From NCBI GenBank assembly GCA_018262455.1, contig JAGSPR010000352.1, forward strand, positions 1 to 7,297: a stretch of 7,297 bases of DNA. Reading direction: 5' to 3'. The notes beneath the pieces are model-generated. The model saw only the letters and a list, made by a program, of their open reading frames with translations, was not told the origin of the DNA and did no database searches. The stretch is from Deltaproteobacteria bacterium. GTDB taxonomy: Bacteria; Myxococcota; Polyangia; Haliangiales; Haliangiaceae. Of this stretch, positions 5,673 to 7,297 are shown one piece after another (the first letter of the stretch is position 1; the number at the start of each line of letters is the position of its first letter). A program made the translations under genes and the position numbers.

Positions 5673-5761
5673 GACAAGCCGGGCGCGGCCGGGACGCGCT
5701 ACGTCGCGTCTCGCTGATCCGACGTAGCGCCGAGCGCGGCGCGCAGCCGGGTCCCGAGGCC
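5673..5761 (+). repeat. 89-bp direct repeat, copy B
   Basis: This is the second copy of the repeat at 3337-3425. On the minus strand it encodes the last 20 residues and TAG stop of RecD (5761-5699). On the plus strand it keeps a relic PD40-type tail (Asp-Lys-Pro-Gly then Tyr-Val-Ala-Ser-Arg-stop, TGA at 5715-5717) with no gene body upstream. Three of the four mismatches lie beyond the recD stop and change the relic PD40 tail (Val to Ala, Ala to Gly, Leu to Arg). The inverted repeat is longer here: 11-bp arms GCGCTACGTCG (5696-5706) and CGACGTAGCGC (5720-5730), enclosed by CGGGAC (5690-5695) and GTCCCG (5751-5756). Confidence 0.95.
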
Positions 5762-7297
5762 GGAGTGGCGCAGGGCGCGCCGCTTGCCACCGCCGACGAG
5801 GATCTGCTTCGAGCCCGCGATCACCACCCCGGTGCGGGCGCGGGTGACCCCGGTGTAGAGCAGCTCGCGGGTGACGAGCGGGAGGTCCTCGTGGGGGAGC
5901 AGGAGCGCGATCGCGTCGAGCTCGCTGCCCTGGCTCTTGTGGATCGTGAGCGCCCACGCCAGCTCGAGGCGATCGCGCAGCGCCTCGATCGCGAACGGAC
6001 GCAGCTCACCCTGCGATCGAAACACCGCGCGGTAGTGATGGCGGCCGAGCCCTTCGTCCGCGCGGACCACGATGCCCTGATCGCCGTTGAACAGCCCCCG
6101 CTGGTAGTCGTTCGCGGTCACCATGACCGGCTCGCCGGGGACGAAGTCGGGACTCCCGGTGACCGACAGGCGATCGAGCGCGAGCTCGTGCAGGTGGGCG
6201 TTGATCGCGAGCGAGCCGGTCGCCAGGGCGCGGGTGACGGTGAGGACGCGCGCGCGCGCGAGCAGGCGCCACAACCCTTCGAGCTCGTCGCGCTGCCCCG
6301 GATCGATCACGCCGCCGTCGAACCGGAACACGCGCTCGCCGGTGCGCAGCGCGCGCGGCCCTTCGAAGTGGTGCCAGAACGCATCCGCGACCGCGAGCGA
6401 GGTGTCGTGCGGGCTTCCCGCCCGCGTCCCGAGCTCGGTGTCGACCCACTCCACCCCACGGAAGCCGAGTTGGTTCGGCGTCTTCGGGCTCGCGAGCGGT
6501 TGCTTCCGATCGACCAGCCGCTGCGCCTCGCCCTCGTGGATCGCGCGCGCGGCCAGGTAGACGGCACGGCCGTCGACGTCGCTCGTGTCCATCCGGAAGC
6601 TCTTCGCGAGCACCGCGACCCGGGGCGTCGCGACGCCCGTGTCGTCGGCGAGATCGGCGAGGATCTGTCCGGCGTCGATCGCGGGGAGCTGGTGCGCATC
6701 GCCGATCAAGATCAGCGGTGACCCGGCGGGCAAGGCATCGAGCAGGGCATCGATCAGCTCGAGATCGATCATCGAGGCCTCGTCGACGATCACCGCACCG
6801 ACCGGTAGCGGGCTCTGCGCGTGGTGCGCGAAGCGACCGCCGCGATAGCCGAGCAGCCGGTGCAGGGTCTGCGCCTGGGGCAGCGCCGCGGACAGCGCGC
6901 GATCGGCGTCGCTCGGGTCGGCGATCGCGGCGAGCTGCTCGGCGATCACCTCGGTGAGCCGGTGGGCGGCCTTGCCGGTCTGGGCGGCGAGCGCCACGCT
7001 CGTGATGCCGAGCCGGGCGAAGCCTCGCACGATCGCGGCGGCGACCACGGTCTTGCCGGTGCCCGGGCCGCCGGTCACCACCGACAGCTTGCCGGCGAGC
7101 GCGAGCGCCACCGCGCCTGCCTGCTCGTCGGACAGCGCGCGGGCAGCCGGTCGCGCGACGAGGTCGGCGATCACCGCCGAGACATCGGGCAGAGCGGCCC
7201 CCCTCAGCCGCTCGGCGATCCGCGTCGCGACCCGGTGCTCGAGCCAGCGCGAGCGCTCGGTGTAGAGGCAACCAAGATCGACGACGAGCGGCAACCG
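5699..7297 (-). CDS. recD: RecBCD helicase subunit RecD (exodeoxyribonuclease V alpha chain), C-terminal part (partial)
   Basis: The frame is open to the window edge, so the N-terminus is missing; the TTG at 7294 is not the true start. About 532 residues are visible of a family usually around 600 or more. RecD is the 5'-3' superfamily 1B helicase motor of RecBCD, which processes double-strand breaks. In numbering from 7294, Walker A is GGPGTGKT (75-82), Walker B is VDEAS (170-174), motif III is GDAHQLPAI (198-206), the SH3-like insert region has GLFNGDQGIVV (400-410), motif V is TIHKSQGSELD (450-460) and motif VI is YTGVTRAR (480-487). All the core residues are present, so it should be an active ATPase. 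The visible N-terminal LYTERSRWLEHRVATRI matches the helical linker before the motor in RecD. The last 20 residues fall in the 89-bp repeat. recB and recC are not in view; they may lie to the right. Confidence 0.93.
   Translation of the reverse strand, partial: RLPLVVDLGCLYTERSRWLEHRVATRIAERLRGAALPDVSAVIADLVARPAARALSDEQAGAVALALAGKLSVVTGGPGTGKTVVAAAIVRGFARLGITSVALAAQTGKAAHRLTEVIAEQLAAIADPSDADRALSAALPQAQTLHRLLGYRGGRFAHHAQSPLPVGAVIVDEASMIDLELIDALLDALPAGSPLILIGDAHQLPAIDAGQILADLADDTGVATPRVAVLAKSFRMDTSDVDGRAVYLAARAIHEGEAQRLVDRKQPLASPKTPNQLGFRGVEWVDTELGTRAGSPHDTSLAVADAFWHHFEGPRALRTGERVFRFDGGVIDPGQRDELEGLWRLLARARVLTVTRALATGSLAINAHLHELALDRLSVTGSPDFVPGEPVMVTANDYQRGLFNGDQGIVVRADEGLGRHHYRAVFRSQGELRPFAIEALRDRLELAWALTIHKSQGSELDAIALLLPHEDLPLVTRELLYTGVTRARTGVVIAGSKQILVGGGKRRALRHSGLGTRLRAALGATSDQRDAT

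Noticed and set aside
5555..5700. CIRCE or sigma-32 heat-shock promoter upstream of htrA
   Set aside because: No TTAGCACTC-N9-GAGTGCTAA dyad and no CTTGAA with CCCCAT-like pair could be placed on the minus strand.
3337..5761. Insertion sequence or composite transposon bounded by the 89-bp repeats
   Set aside because: There is no transposase or integrase between the repeats, no terminal inverted repeats, and the repeats are coding tails rather than element ends.
6247..6258. Run of six CG dinucleotides, possible Z-DNA
   Set aside because: It lies inside conserved recD coding sequence and is explained by Arg/Ala codons at high GC.
4931..6721. 596-codon open frame on the plus strand
   Set aside because: It is antisense to htrA and recD, Arg/Glu/Asp/Ala-rich with no motif, and spans both genes and the repeat. 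It is a high-GC shadow of well-supported minus-strand genes.

Overview
The window is GC-rich, with strong G/C at third codon positions. It carries several predicted lipoproteins, including one that opens with a Cys-Gly-Arg-Ile-Gly-Phe-Asp run after the lipobox. This suits a large-genome, predatory or soil-type deltaproteobacterium (Myxococcota, for example the Haliangiaceae/Kofleriaceae group). That placement is inferred from style and was not tested by search.

Layout. (1) 1-624, plus strand: the 3' part of a membrane fatty-acid desaturase-like gene whose protein continues into an unusual C-terminal domain resembling a PqqD/RRE or other winged helix. (2) 685-1152, plus: a small lipoprotein of unknown function. 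(3) 2359 down to 1167, minus: a two-gene unit of a small Cys-rich zinc-ribbon-like protein and a secreted GH43-like beta-propeller lipoprotein, joined by an ATGA stop/start overlap. (4) 2440-3381, plus: a lipoprotein made of TolB/PD40-type propeller repeats, divergent from the zinc-ribbon gene. (5) 5542 down to 3489, minus: a proteostasis pair, an HtrA/DegP-type serine protease followed by a small heat-shock protein (Hsp20). (6) 7297 down to 5699, minus: the C-terminal part of recD, the helicase subunit of RecBCD (exodeoxyribonuclease V).

The most notable signal is an 89-bp direct repeat (3337-3425 and 5673-5761, 85 of 89 identical). It flanks the htrA-hsp20 pair exactly. One copy forms the 3' end of the PD40 lipoprotein gene and the other forms the 3' end of recD. 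The repeat contains both tails at once: a plus-strand PD40 tail and a minus-strand RecD tail whose stop codons would overlap by 19 nt. The simplest reading is that the PD40 gene and recD were once convergent, overlapping neighbours. Insertion of the htrA-hsp20 segment then duplicated the overlap, leaving each gene with an intact end.

The genes do not form one pathway. There is a cell-envelope/secreted lipoprotein group (685-3381), a stress/proteostasis operon and a DNA-repair gene. I see no tRNA, rRNA, CRISPR array, transposase or integrase.
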